Shown here piece by piece: positions 15,879 through 24,890 of a stretch of DNA of 64,000 bases; position 1 is the stretch's first letter; each line of letters starts with the position of its first letter. This stretch comes from Gammaproteobacteria bacterium (GTDB taxonomy: Bacteria > Pseudomonadota > Gammaproteobacteria > Steroidobacterales > Woeseiaceae), in NCBI GenBank assembly GCA_013151645.1, contig JAADHU010000031.1, positions 41,138 through 105,137 of the forward strand, given 5' to 3'. The notes beneath the pieces were generated by a model that was given only the letters and a program-made list of their open reading frames with translations, was not told the DNA's origin and ran no database searches. The translations under genes were made by a program, and so were the position numbers.

Positions 15879-18800
15879 ATGTCCGGCTTAACCATTGGCG
15901 TTAAAGGCATAACGTTGGGAATCGAAGACGGAAACAATTTGCAGCTACCGCACAACCGGCTGAAGACGTCTCAATTTCCCGCGGAGAAAAGGACGCTTGG
16001 TGGTCCAGGATTTGCGTGGACACCGACGACCGTCGACGCAGTCGACAACGAAGATGCGGCCAGAATTATCTCCGCCTGTGCCGCGCTGTTGTACCGATAC
16101 TCGAATCAAAAAAATATCCCAATGTCAGTAGCAATTGTGACAACGGACGGACCCGTATCTGTCATTGGGCTAAAGCCCAGTGTTGCCGGATGCAGAACAT
16201 TGAGTGCTTTACAGGCAGATATCGCTACCGACCTCTCTCGTACTGAATGTGGTGTGGACGGGGGAGCACCCGTGTTTATAAGTATCTTGAACGGCGATTT
16301 CGAAGATCAGCGTTCAATGTGCGCAGAACGTGCGGAAGCTGAATCTGCGGAAATACATTTGGAATTCAGTATTGATTTCGATTCGATCGAAACGGCCGTT
16401 CACTACGATGCTACGTTGTTTGAAGAATCCACTATCAGACTTTTTCAAAAACATCTGGGCCGCACGCTCACGGCGGCGCTGGAAGCACCTTCGACTCCCG
16501 TTGCATCAATTGAACTGTATTCCGAGGAAGAAATAAAATGGTTTGACCGTCACTGCAAGGGAGAAGAAAAGAGATACGATTTTTATCCGATTCATGCGGA
16601 ATTTGAAGATCAGGCAGCAAATAGACCTGACAAAGAAGCCATAAGATTCAAGGGTGAGGCATTGAGTTATGCGGAGCTCAATCAGCGGGCTAACCAGGTT
16701 GCGCGCTTTCTCCGCTCAAGAGGCGTCTGTCACGAAGACCGAGTGCTTCTTTGCATGGATCCATCGCTGGATTTCGCCGTTTCGCTGCTGGGTATCTTCA
16801 AGGCTGGTGCATCTTATGTGCCGCTCAACCCCGCCTATCCCGAATTTCGAATTGGGGCGATTATCGACAGTACCAATCCGAAAATCATATTGACACAAGT
16901 CGATCTGGCACATCTGGTTGATCGCTATGGTGTAGAAAGTTTCCTCGTGGATGGTGATTCCCGAGCACTTGCTGATCAAGACACGGACAACCTGTCTCTT
17001 GATATACGCCCGCATCAGAACGCCTATATTTTTTATACTTCAGGTACGACCGGCCAGCCAAAGGGAGTGATGGCAAGCCATAACAATCTGATGCATATGA
17101 TCAAAACCTCGCGTGAAAGGTACGGCGTAACAACCGATGACGTCATGCCGGCGATCGCAAGCTTCAGTTTCAGCATTAGTATGTATGAGCTGCTTTCGCC
17201 GCTTTCTGTGGGCGGGACTTTAGTGTTGCTTGATAGGAAGCAGGTGTTGGATGCGGAGTATATGGCTGCGCTCTTGCAACGAGTAACGATATTTCACGCC
17301 GGCCCCGCACTCCTGAAGAATATCGTCAAATACATCAAACTGAATATTTCCGACTACTCTGTTTTCAAGAATGTGCGGCATGCATCCTCCGGTGGCGATA
17401 TGGTTCCACCAGAGTTGCTCCAGGACATGCAGGAGATTTTCGAATTCGCTGAAGTCTTTGTAATTTACGGATGCAGTGAAGTCAGCCTGATGGGGTGTAC
17501 ATGGCAAGTGCCGGGGGGAGCGTTAACGCGGACCTTTGTGGGCAGACCGTTTACCAATGTGCATTTGTTGGTATTGGATGATGATGAGAATCAGGTGCCA
17601 ATTGATGTAATCGGTAACATTTGCTTCGGCGGAGATGGAGTGGTTCCCGGCTACCTCAATCATCCGAAGCTTATGAAAGAGTTGTTCATCGAACGCGATG
17701 GTATTCGGTATTACCGGACGGGAGACAGAGGCAGACTCGATAAGGACGGCGATCTCGAAATCCTTGGACGTCGCGATTTTCAGGTGAAAATTCATGGAAT
17801 GAGAGTCGAGCTCGGTGAAATTGAATACCACCTTAGACAGGCGCACGGAGTAATGGATGGCGTCGTTGCCGGTCAGAGGAAGCCCAGTGGTGAAAACGCA
17901 CTTGTCGCGTACTACGTTGCAGAGCCGGGTGAGCAGGTCAGTACCGACGCCTTGCGAGTGCACATGGTCAAGTATTTGCCGGCTTACATGGTTCCGGCGT
18001 TTTTCGTGCAACTTGATTCATTGCCACTCAATCACAATATGAAGGTGGATCGAAAAAATCTTCCAGACGTTGTTCACAGTGAAATGTCGGGGAGTGTGCC
18101 GGCCGTATCCGATGAAGAGAAAGCACTGGCACGAATCTGGTGCGAATTATTGGGCCTGGAGACTGTCGGTATCGATGCGAATTTTATGTCGCTCGGCGGA
18201 GATTCCCTGCTTGCGATGCAGATGATTTTCATTGTGGAACAGCGATTCGGCACGAAACTCGATGGCATGGATGTATTGCGCGAATCTCTTTTCGTTTTGG
18301 CACAGATGCTCGGGCAGCGATCAGGTACTAATCCCGGCAAGGCTGTTCACAATAAAGTCTCTTTGATGAACCCGGTGAGTCCGATTGAGGCGTTTTATTT
18401 CGGGGACAAGGATAGTTTGTATGGTATGTATCATCCGGCCGCGATTGAGGTCAATGCAACACCGGTTCTGATTTGCCCTCCCATCGGCTACGAATACGCT
18501 CGTTGCCATTTTCTGCTGCGCGTTCTCTCAGAGAATCTGTCCAGACTTGGCATCGCGTCTTTACGATTCGATTTTTTCGGATCTGGCGATTCACTTGGTA
18601 AAGACATCGACGTTAGTGTCAACCGGTGGCGTTCGGATCTGCTGTGTGCCTACAAGGAGTTAGTATCCAAAACCGGTTCCAGAAAAGTACGCGTGTTTAG
18701 CGCGCGACTAACTTCGATACTGGCGTTTCAATCGTTGCAAGAAACCGATGTCGATCGCTGGGTCCTGTGGGATCCGATTGTCGACGGATATACCTATTAT

Positions 18801-19169
18801 CAAGGGCTTTCAAGAATGACCAGGGAGAAGGTGCTCAAGCTCCTTGTCGTGCGAAACTTTAACTTTCCCAAGAACGGAAATGACAGCGAGGAGTTGGTTG
18901 GTAGCAGATACTCGTCCGCCACTGTCGAAGAGATTAAGTCATTGGTTTTACGGCGTGAGGACTTACCCCGGAATGCGGAAGTATGTCAGGTACTTTCCAG
19001 AAATTTTTCGGGCAGCCAGGAGGCGGAGCAATTGTGGGGTAACATTCTCGGGGAAATCCCGGCAAGGACGGTCGAAGCGGAATGTGATTGGTACAGTTCG
19101 ACTCGTATAACGACGTCCATTATCTTTCAGTCAGTTTTGAAAAATCTCGAAGAGTCTTTGCGTGATTAA
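15879..19169 (+). CDS. NRPS-like protein: half condensation, adenylation, carrier and hydrolase domains
   Basis: 1096 residues from the ATG at 15879 (a TTG at 15849 is possible). Domains: residues about 60-225 match only the C-terminal half of a condensation domain and lack HHxxxDG; adenylation about 235-735 with IFYTSGTTGQPKGV, YGCSEVSLMG, YYRTGDRG, GRRDFQVKIHGMRVELGEIE and the catalytic Lys region NHNMKVDR; carrier about 745-825 with phosphopantetheine Ser in LGGDSL; C-terminal alpha/beta-hydrolase-like domain about 845-1096. In the A4 region the sequence FSISMYE replaces FDxSxWE, so the Asp that holds the amino group of amino acids is Ser: the substrate may not be an alpha-amino acid. The hydrolase elbow reads SARLTS without GxSxG. 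Six nt upstream of the next hydrolase. Confidence 0.8.
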   Translation: MSGLTIGVKGITLGIEDGNNLQLPHNRLKTSQFPAEKRTLGGPGFAWTPTTVDAVDNEDAARIISACAALLYRYSNQKNIPMSVAIVTTDGPVSVIGLKPSVAGCRTLSALQADIATDLSRTECGVDGGAPVFISILNGDFEDQRSMCAERAEAESAEIHLEFSIDFDSIETAVHYDATLFEESTIRLFQKHLGRTLTAALEAPSTPVASIELYSEEEIKWFDRHCKGEEKRYDFYPIHAEFEDQAANRPDKEAIRFKGEALSYAELNQRANQVARFLRSRGVCHEDRVLLCMDPSLDFAVSLLGIFKAGASYVPLNPAYPEFRIGAIIDSTNPKIILTQVDLAHLVDRYGVESFLVDGDSRALADQDTDNLSLDIRPHQNAYIFYTSGTTGQPKGVMASHNNLMHMIKTSRERYGVTTDDVMPAIASFSFSISMYELLSPLSVGGTLVLLDRKQVLDAEYMAALLQRVTIFHAGPALLKNIVKYIKLNISDYSVFKNVRHASSGGDMVPPELLQDMQEIFEFAEVFVIYGCSEVSLMGCTWQVPGGALTRTFVGRPFTNVHLLVLDDDENQVPIDVIGNICFGGDGVVPGYLNHPKLMKELFIERDGIRYYRTGDRGRLDKDGDLEILGRRDFQVKIHGMRVELGEIEYHLRQAHGVMDGVVAGQRKPSGENALVAYYVAEPGEQVSTDALRVHMVKYLPAYMVPAFFVQLDSLPLNHNMKVDRKNLPDVVHSEMSGSVPAVSDEEKALARIWCELLGLETVGIDANFMSLGGDSLLAMQMIFIVEQRFGTKLDGMDVLRESLFVLAQMLGQRSGTNPGKAVHNKVSLMNPVSPIEAFYFGDKDSLYGMYHPAAIEVNATPVLICPPIGYEYARCHFLLRVLSENLSRLGIASLRFDFFGSGDSLGKDIDVSVNRWRSDLLCAYKELVSKTGSRKVRVFSARLTSILAFQSLQETDVDRWVLWDPIVDGYTYYQGLSRMTREKVLKLLVVRNFNFPKNGNDSEELVGSRYSSATVEEIKSLVLRREDLPRNAEVCQVLSRNFSGSQEAEQLWGNILGEIPARTVEAECDWYSSTRITTSIIFQSVLKNLEESLRD

Positions 19170-19175
19170 TATCCA

Positions 19176-20021
19176 ATGCGTGAGTTAGCCTGCGAATTCG
19201 GTGTCGATGGCCGTCTGAAAGGCGTTCTTTCGATACCGACAACGAACCGTCGTCCCGGGCTGGCCGTCGTGCTCGTGTCTGCTGGATTCACGTCCAAAGT
19301 CGGCCCTTACCGACTCTACACCGAACTCGCGCGGACGGTCGCCGAGATGGGGCTGGTTACCTTGAGATTCGATCTCGGCGGTATTGGTGACAGTCAAATA
19401 CTCAAGCCGGATCAATCGCTTAAGATACGCACAGAAGCGGATATTCGGGAAGCACTGAACTATCTTCGGGATGATCACAATATCGGGGAAATCCTGATTG
19501 GCGGACTATGTTCGGGCGCCGAAGATGCCTTTCGATTTGCGGAGGAAGATACACGTGTTGTGGGTGTCGTACTGATAGATCCGCATGCTTATCGGACAAA
19601 ATGGTGGTGGGTGAGAAATTTATTCAGTCGGTATTGCTTCAATCGCGTACTTTACAAGGTGCTCAGGATGCTGCGGGTTATTAACATTCCCAAGGACGAT
19701 TCAGGGAATACTGATCTTGAGGGTTTTGAAGGCGATTTAATCAACTACCACTACATGGCGAAAGAGGAATCCACGCGGATATTGCAGGTGTTGATTCAAC
19801 GAAATGTCGCTTTGCATTACATTTATACGGGGGGGCGCACCGAGCAATTCAATCATACCGGCCAATTCAAGAGAATGTTTGATGGCGTCGATTTAAGAAG
19901 CGGTCTGGTTCTGGATTATCTGCCGCATATCGGGCACGTGCAGGTATTTGAAAAAGACAGAGCCGAGTTGATTTCGACGATCGCCGGGCGGATTCGCGAA
20001 TCTCACCTGAATTGTCAGTGA
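19176..20021 (+). CDS. alpha/beta hydrolase with Cys nucleophile (exosortase-associated hydrolase 1-like)
   Basis: 281 residues. Seen: VVLVSAGFTSKVGPYRLY, LRFDLGGIGDS, nucleophile elbow GGLCSGAED (Cys in place of Ser), and a late His in DYLPHIGHVQVF. The Cys elbow with the RFD-GxGDS context recalls, from memory, hydrolase 1 of exosortase-A loci, and the C-terminal domain of the preceding protein recalls hydrolase 2 of the same loci. Start is 6 nt after the NRPS-like stop, so they are co-translated. Likely acts on the carrier-bound acyl product of that protein as a thioesterase or acyltransferase (inference). Confidence 0.75.
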   Translation: MRELACEFGVDGRLKGVLSIPTTNRRPGLAVVLVSAGFTSKVGPYRLYTELARTVAEMGLVTLRFDLGGIGDSQILKPDQSLKIRTEADIREALNYLRDDHNIGEILIGGLCSGAEDAFRFAEEDTRVVGVVLIDPHAYRTKWWWVRNLFSRYCFNRVLYKVLRMLRVINIPKDDSGNTDLEGFEGDLINYHYMAKEESTRILQVLIQRNVALHYIYTGGRTEQFNHTGQFKRMFDGVDLRSGLVLDYLPHIGHVQVFEKDRAELISTIAGRIRESHLNCQ

Positions 20022-20119
20022 TACTCGGTCACGAATAGTCCGTTTCTCGATCGAGCTCGCAGAAGACGTCCGCATCCGGTATTAGAATAACAATGAGAAA
20101 AAAATGATGGCATTCGCTG

Positions 20120-20136
20120 TTGGCACTGTTTTTGGC
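20120..20136 (+). promoter_or_regulatory. possible sigma-54 promoter before the acyltransferase
   Basis: TTGGCACTGTTTTTGGC: perfect TTGGCAC -24 element with correct spacing, but the -12 element is TTGG instead of TTGC. About 52 bp before the ATG at 20189. The mismatch falls on the most conserved -12 base, so this is weak. Confidence 0.3.
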
Positions 20137-20188
20137 CGTGTCATGAAAGGTCGGAGGGCAGCAATGCTGTCTCCAGACCGGGAAAGGT

Positions 20189-21286
20189 ATGCAACTCCAT
20201 GTAAATAGAATTCATGCGTTAGATGCCATGCGGGGCATTCTCATGATGATGGGGGTCATCTTGCACGCGTGTCGCTTTTACAATCCAGCACAAACCTGGG
20301 TTGTATACGGCACCAACAATACTATTGTCGCGAACTACATCGCTGAAAGCATTCACGTGTTCAGAATGCCCGCGTTTTTCGTGGTGTCCGGATTCTTCTG
20401 TGTACTAACGATCAGGAGGTACCGGCCGCAAGAGTTCCTGCAGCTAAGATTCAAACGTATTGTCGTTCCACTGGTGGTTACTGCGCTCACGCTAAATACG
20501 ATTCAAACCATCGCTACGACGTATGCTGGATTCGGTAGTTTCGACTGGAAAGACTACGTTTTGCATGGCGGGTGGGTTTTTCATCTGTGGTTTTTGAACA
20601 TATTGATCGTCTATTTCGCATTAGCCACGGCGTTAGCCGCCTTTGCGGGTCGATTTACCGAATATGCAGGTAAGCAGGTTGAGCGACTATTCTTGTCCGT
20701 CCCTGTTCTTGCCGTGATTTTGATGTTGCCGCTCAGTACGTTGGCGATTTTCGCTTTGAACAAATACGGTCTTTCGCTTCGCTCGAACGTTATGGGAATA
20801 TTCGATGTATTTAATATTCTCCGCTACCTGCCCTATTTTGCGTTCGGCGGAATTCTGGCGATTAGCGGGAAGCTCTTGAACCGGTTTTCAAGCGTCAATC
20901 CAATCGTAAGCCTTCTGTTGATATCGATTTTCTTGCTGGTGCTTGAACAGGTGTCTGACGGCGACAGTTTAAGTTATCGGATAACGACAGAATATCTGCA
21001 AGGATTGATCGTCTGGTTGGCAATTTCGGTTTGTTTCTACGTCTCTTTCGCATTTATGAGCAAACCATCGAAAATCTGGCTCTTCCTTTCCGATGCGTCG
21101 TATTCGGTTTATCTGTTTCATCACATTATTGTTGTGTTCCTGGGTCTCGTTCTGATTCGCCTGGACATGCCGGCTCTTCTGGGCCTTCCGCTTCTGATCG
21201 TCACTACGGCCGTTCTTTCTCTCATCATTCATAGACACTTTATCGTCAAATATCGGATTACCCGCTATCTCTTTAACGGCAAATGA
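20189..21286 (+). CDS. acyltransferase 3 family membrane protein (OpgC/MdoC-like)
   Basis: 365 residues with about ten predicted membrane helices. Seen: N-terminal RIHALDAMRGILMMMGVILHACRF containing the family's LD-RG and catalytic-type His, FRMPAFFVVSGFF (the F-M-FF-SG signature), and repeated hydrophobic segments to the end. Family members transfer acyl groups (acetyl, succinyl) to sugars or peptidoglycan across the inner membrane; OpgC succinylates periplasmic glucans. Good ribosome site GGGAAAGG. Placed 167 bp after the hydrolase, same strand. May acylate the same surface glycan that the neighbouring genes modify (inference). Confidence 0.85.
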   Translation: MQLHVNRIHALDAMRGILMMMGVILHACRFYNPAQTWVVYGTNNTIVANYIAESIHVFRMPAFFVVSGFFCVLTIRRYRPQEFLQLRFKRIVVPLVVTALTLNTIQTIATTYAGFGSFDWKDYVLHGGWVFHLWFLNILIVYFALATALAAFAGRFTEYAGKQVERLFLSVPVLAVILMLPLSTLAIFALNKYGLSLRSNVMGIFDVFNILRYLPYFAFGGILAISGKLLNRFSSVNPIVSLLLISIFLLVLEQVSDGDSLSYRITTEYLQGLIVWLAISVCFYVSFAFMSKPSKIWLFLSDASYSVYLFHHIIVVFLGLVLIRLDMPALLGLPLLIVTTAVLSLIIHRHFIVKYRITRYLFNGK

Positions 21287-21359
21287 GCAAGCGCCGTGTG
21301 TTTTCTGCGCATCGACGTGGCGACGTCGTGAATGATAAAGTGATACCGCTAGTCGGGGA

Positions 21360-21824
21360 TCAACTCTGCAACTGCGTGTAGTTTTCGATACCCATCTTCT
21401 GAATCAGTCCAAGCTGAGTTTCCAGCCAGTCCACATGCTCCTCCTCAGACTGCAAGATCGCGTCAAACAAATCCCGACTGACAAAATCCTTAACTTTTTC
21501 GCAGTAGGCGATCCCGGCTTGTAAATCGGGTATCGCATCCAGTTCAAGATCCAGGTCACATTGCAGCATCTCGGCCGCGTGTTCGCCGATTCTGAGCTTG
21601 CCAAGCGTTTGCAAGTTGGGCAAACCTTCGAGAAACAGCGTGCGCTCGATAAGAACATCCGCATGTTTCATTTCGTCGACGGATTCGGCTTGCTCGTGTT
21701 CGGCGAGTTTTGTCATACCCCAGTCCTTGTACATGCGGGAATGGAGAAAATACTGGTTGATTGCCGTGAGTTCGTTCTTGAGTACGCGGTTCAGGTGTTC
21801 TATGACTGTGGCGTCGCCCTTCAT
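21360..21824 (-). CDS. bfr: bacterioferritin
   Basis: 154 residues, full length for Bfr, a 24-mer iron store with haem at subunit interfaces. Every ferroxidase ligand is in place at canonical numbering: E18, E51, H54, E94, E127 and H130, and the haem-ligating methionine is M52 (in VDEMKHAD). Therefore it is the catalytic haem-binding type and not a Dps or a haem-free paralogue. Ribosome site GGGAGA before the ATG. Lies 156 bp downstream of bfd on the same strand, which delivers electrons for iron release. Confidence 0.97.
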   Translation of the reverse strand: MKGDATVIEHLNRVLKNELTAINQYFLHSRMYKDWGMTKLAEHEQAESVDEMKHADVLIERTLFLEGLPNLQTLGKLRIGEHAAEMLQCDLDLELDAIPDLQAGIAYCEKVKDFVSRDLFDAILQSEEEHVDWLETQLGLIQKMGIENYTQLQS

Positions 21825-21933
21825 TGGGGTCTCCCGCTGGCTGTGGTTTAGGTTGGTCTATAGTAATTTGCTGGGAGGGATTGGCAAGGGGGAAATGAGA
21901 ATGGGGCGATGAAGTCTGGCAGCCGTCGGTATT

Positions 21934-21961
21934 GCGGTCGCCGGTCAGGTCCCGCTCCTAC
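21934..21961 (+). repeat. REP element (single copy) between bfd and bfr
   Basis: Copy of the window's dispersed palindromic family, with core GGTCAGGTCCCGCTCCTAC (reverse strand begins GTAGGAGCGGGACCTGACC). It sits between bfd and bfr and could alter the relative amounts of the two mRNAs. Confidence 0.75.
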
Positions 21962-21980
21962 CGGTTTACCGCCGGTATTG

Positions 21981-22184
21981 TCAGGCTGCGGTGGGGGTGT
22001 AGAGGGTTGGTTTTGTCGGCGCGCTATTCGTTTCTTGCAGAATCGCATTGGCCATGTCGGCGCAAGTGCCGCAGACCGATGCCACGCCCAGGGTTTGGCG
22101 GAGCTCGTACAGGTTATCGACGCCGTCGGCGGCCGCTCGGCGGATTTGCTTGTCGGTAATGGCTTTGCAGAGGCAGATGTACAT
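21981..22184 (-). CDS. bfd: bacterioferritin-associated ferredoxin
   Basis: 67 residues from the ATG at 22184 (the longer frame to 22331 is a run-through of repeat DNA). Seen: MYICLCKAITD with C4 and C6, then VCGTC with C38 and C41, exactly the four [2Fe-2S] ligands of Bfd, plus a Thr/Pro-rich tail. Bfd reduces bacterioferritin so that stored iron is released under starvation. A Fur-box-like sequence lies 16-37 bp upstream of the ATG, consistent with iron-repressed expression. Confidence 0.95.
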   Translation of the reverse strand: MYICLCKAITDKQIRRAAADGVDNLYELRQTLGVASVCGTCADMANAILQETNSAPTKPTLYTPTAA

Positions 22185-22199
22185 GGGGCTATTTAAACG

Positions 22200-22221
22200 C
22201 GAATGAGAATGATTGTCAATG
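22200..22221 (-). promoter_or_regulatory. Fur box upstream of bfd
   Basis: The sequence GAATGAGAATGATTGTCAAT (22201-22220) closely follows the GATAATGATAATCATTATC consensus in both half-sites. Position just ahead of the bfd start fits repression by Fur with iron. Confidence 0.75.
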
Positions 22222-22278
22222 CGGTTTGAGTGTTGCTGTGAGGCAAGTTCAGGTTTTTGGGTTTTTGTTGGGGTGGGA

Positions 22279-22400
22279 GGTCGCGGGTCAGGTCCCGCTC
22301 CTACAGCCGTGCCATAGATTGGTTGTCGCATTGCCCGCGGGAATTGGCTTAAACGACGGTGTGATTAACGAAGTTGTAGGAGCGGGACCTGACCCGCGAC
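22279..22400. repeat. inverted pair of REP elements (BIME)
   Basis: A REP at 22279-22305 and its inverse at 22374-22400, each with stem GCGGGACCTGACCCGC. The two stems are GC-matched variants of the GCGTG...CACGC stems found elsewhere. The pair lies between the TonB receptor 3' end and the bfd promoter and may act as a transcription barrier. Confidence 0.85.
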
Positions 22401-22414
22401 TGTGCCGGGAGTGA

Positions 22415-24694
22415 TTACAGGCGGTAACTCAGGCCGATGTAAGCCGTTCGGTCCAGCCCCGGACGCAGGCCGGCCGGGCGGCGGGCCGCAACGTATACGT
22501 CATCAAAAAGGTTATCGACTTTGATATAGGTGCTCAAAGACTCAGTAAAATGCCACCTTGCCAGCATATCCCAGACGACGCGTGAGTCGATGCTTTCAGC
22601 AGCGATGTAAGGGCCCTGGCCGGCGACTGTCCTCATCTTGCCGACGTAGTTCGCCGACAGACTCAGGCCGAATCGCTCATGCTCTATGGCTGTCGAGACG
22701 CGCAGCTGATGCTCCGGGATGTAGGGCAGCTGGTCGCCAATGTCTACGTTTCCCCACGGTTGGAAATTGCTGTCAAAGGCGTTATCGAATTGCGCTTGAG
22801 ACGTCCAGGTGTATTGCAGTTTGAGCGGCAGGTCGAAACGGCCATTGCCGAGGTCCGTGAACGTATAGTCCGAATTCAGCTCGAGCCCTTGTACCGTCGC
22901 TTCGCCACCGTCAAACTGATCACCAATCGCGCCGTCGCCGCCGGTCGACGCGGTGACCGTGCCGACGAGATTCTTGTAATCGTTAATGAAATATATAGCT
23001 TCAACGTTGAGGCGATCACCACTGAAGCGCGTACCCGCCTCGACATTCAGGCTGCTTTCTTCGCTGGCTGAGCTGCCCGGATTTGGCGGATTGAAACCCT
23101 TGTGTACGCCGGCCAGCAACCGCCACCGGTCGCCCAATCGATATAAAGCACCCATGCCAGGGATCAATACCGACACCGAGTTGTCGCGTATCCTGGTAGC
23201 TCCCTGGGCCCGGGTCGGGTCCTGTCTCGAGAAATCCCGCCGCCGCAAGTCGATATTTTCGAAGCGAGCCCCGGGCGTTAAAATCCAGTTGCCTGCCCGA
23301 ATCTCCGTGTCGATGAAAATTGAGCGGGCTTTCGCGCCACTGATGCGGTTGGCCTGCGAGCCGGGGGCACCCGTGCTGGTCTGAATCAGCGTCGAGTCTT
23401 GCATGCGGAAGCCGTCTTCTTGTTGCAGTCGGTCTTCCTCATCTTCATGGATACGAACGCCTGTGCGCAGGGTGAGGGCCGTCTCATTGAAGTCAAAGTC
23501 CCAACTCACTTCTGCCTGCACACCCTGCGAGAAATACTGGCGGGCATTGTGCCGCTTGACGATGGCATCGTCGGGGCTGTCGTTGCCCGTCAGGTAGGCG
23601 TATTCCGTTGCGTAGGTATCGCTGTCGTCGAGCACCGCGCTGATACCTGTGCCATTCACTGAGCGTAACTTGAACCAGTCGCGCTTGAAATTATTGCGGT
23701 AGGCCGTGACCGTTCCCTGCCAGTTCGAGTCTGATTCAATAACGTAGGAGAGCTGCAACTGCTCGTGTTCGCCCCTGAACTGATCGCCGGCGGAAGCGGC
23801 ATATTGGCGATACGGGCTGAGTGTAAAGTCGTCCACTGTTAATCCCAGGTAGGTCTCATTTGAAACCTGATCGGTATAGCCTGCTTTCAGGCGCAGACTT
23901 TGGTACAGCGTGGCGGCCGGGTCGCTGTCCAGCTGAAACTTCACCAGGTAGTCTGAAATGTTGAACCCGGTCGAATTCTGGCTGGTCCCCGCAGGACCGT
24001 CGATGCGTTTGAAACCATCACTACTGCTTTGCACCGTTTCCACCAGCCAGGAGAATCGCTGGCCACGGTTGCCGAGGTTGATGTGGGCGTCATTGGTCCC
24101 GTTCTCACCCATGCGCAGATCGAGATTGCCACCGAACGTGTCCGGAATCGGCGTTGAGATAAGGTTAATTGCGCCGCCGGTCGTGCGTGGGCCAACAGCG
24201 ACCGATGCCGGGCCTTTCAGGACCTCGAGCGCGTACATTCGGCGCTGCGTCGGGAAATAATAGGCGGACGAGGCGGCGTAGGGCGCCGGGGCGATCAGCA
24301 CGCCGTCTTCCAGCAGGGCGATGCGGGCACTGCGGTCCAGTCCCGAACCGCGGATGCCGATGTTGGGGCGCAAACCATAACCGTCTTCTTCCTGCACGTA
24401 GACGCCCGGTACGGCACGTAATACGCGCATCACATCGGAGGAGAGGAAGGACTTGAGTTCTTCCTGATCGACGACGTAGGCGGAGCCCGGGATGTCCTTG
24501 ACGTCGCGGCGGTGGCCGATGATGGTGACGTTATCGAGGGAGCTGCGTTGGGGCGGGTCGGAGATTGTGGTTTGCGCGGTTACCGCAGGGGAGTGCAAGG
24601 CCAGTAGCAAGACCGTTACGATCGGGCTCGCTACTGTCGCGCGACCTGCGAGGGCTTTGGGGTTCAATCCGTGGTGCTTGAAATGTCGTTCCAT
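22415..24694 (-). CDS. TonB-dependent receptor, FecA-like
   Basis: 759 residues from the ATG at 24694 (the upstream TTG at 24757 would overlap the Fur box). Seen: signal region about residues 20-40, an N-terminal plug with IPGSAYVVDQEEL, RPNIGIRGSGLDRSARIALLEDG and LKGPASVAVGPRTTGGAINL, then a 22-strand barrel ending in an aromatic terminal residue pattern AYIGLSYRL. The plug's RIALLEDG and YYFPTQRRM segments recall FecA-type ferric dicitrate receptors. It takes up an iron chelate across the outer membrane using TonB energy. No FecI/FecR pair is adjacent; control is probably by Fur directly. Confidence 0.9.
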   Translation of the reverse strand: MERHFKHHGLNPKALAGRATVASPIVTVLLLALHSPAVTAQTTISDPPQRSSLDNVTIIGHRRDVKDIPGSAYVVDQEELKSFLSSDVMRVLRAVPGVYVQEEDGYGLRPNIGIRGSGLDRSARIALLEDGVLIAPAPYAASSAYYFPTQRRMYALEVLKGPASVAVGPRTTGGAINLISTPIPDTFGGNLDLRMGENGTNDAHINLGNRGQRFSWLVETVQSSSDGFKRIDGPAGTSQNSTGFNISDYLVKFQLDSDPAATLYQSLRLKAGYTDQVSNETYLGLTVDDFTLSPYRQYAASAGDQFRGEHEQLQLSYVIESDSNWQGTVTAYRNNFKRDWFKLRSVNGTGISAVLDDSDTYATEYAYLTGNDSPDDAIVKRHNARQYFSQGVQAEVSWDFDFNETALTLRTGVRIHEDEEDRLQQEDGFRMQDSTLIQTSTGAPGSQANRISGAKARSIFIDTEIRAGNWILTPGARFENIDLRRRDFSRQDPTRAQGATRIRDNSVSVLIPGMGALYRLGDRWRLLAGVHKGFNPPNPGSSASEESSLNVEAGTRFSGDRLNVEAIYFINDYKNLVGTVTASTGGDGAIGDQFDGGEATVQGLELNSDYTFTDLGNGRFDLPLKLQYTWTSQAQFDNAFDSNFQPWGNVDIGDQLPYIPEHQLRVSTAIEHERFGLSLSANYVGKMRTVAGQGPYIAAESIDSRVVWDMLARWHFTESLSTYIKVDNLFDDVYVAARRPAGLRPGLDRTAYIGLSYRL

Positions 24695-24735
24695 CGAAAC
24701 TTGCCAGGGCCAGAAGCATCTATTACGAACACTAA

Positions 24736-24757
24736 CGCAAATGCGAATGATTCGCAA
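24736..24757 (-). promoter_or_regulatory. Fur box upstream of the TonB-dependent receptor
   Basis: GCAAATGCGAATGATTCGCA contains the dyad AATGCGAAT/ATTCGCA resembling the Fur consensus and sits 40-60 bp before the ATG at 24694. It resembles the Fur site at 22200, which also carries GAATGA. Confidence 0.6.
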
Positions 24758-24890
24758 CTGCGGTAAATACGTAGTGGCACCGCGACGTATCGATCCGTTC
24801 CCGAGTGTGACCGAAAGCGCTGCAATGCCGCCGTCACTCGTGGCACCATAGCGGTCTATTCAGTCGGGCATCTCTTAACAAAGGATTGCG

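Noticed and set aside
14728..21286. Complete exosortase locus
   Set aside because: PEP-CTERM protein and exosortase-hydrolase-like proteins are present but no multi-pass exosortase with Cys-Arg-His motif was found; the membrane protein at 20189 is an acyltransferase 3.
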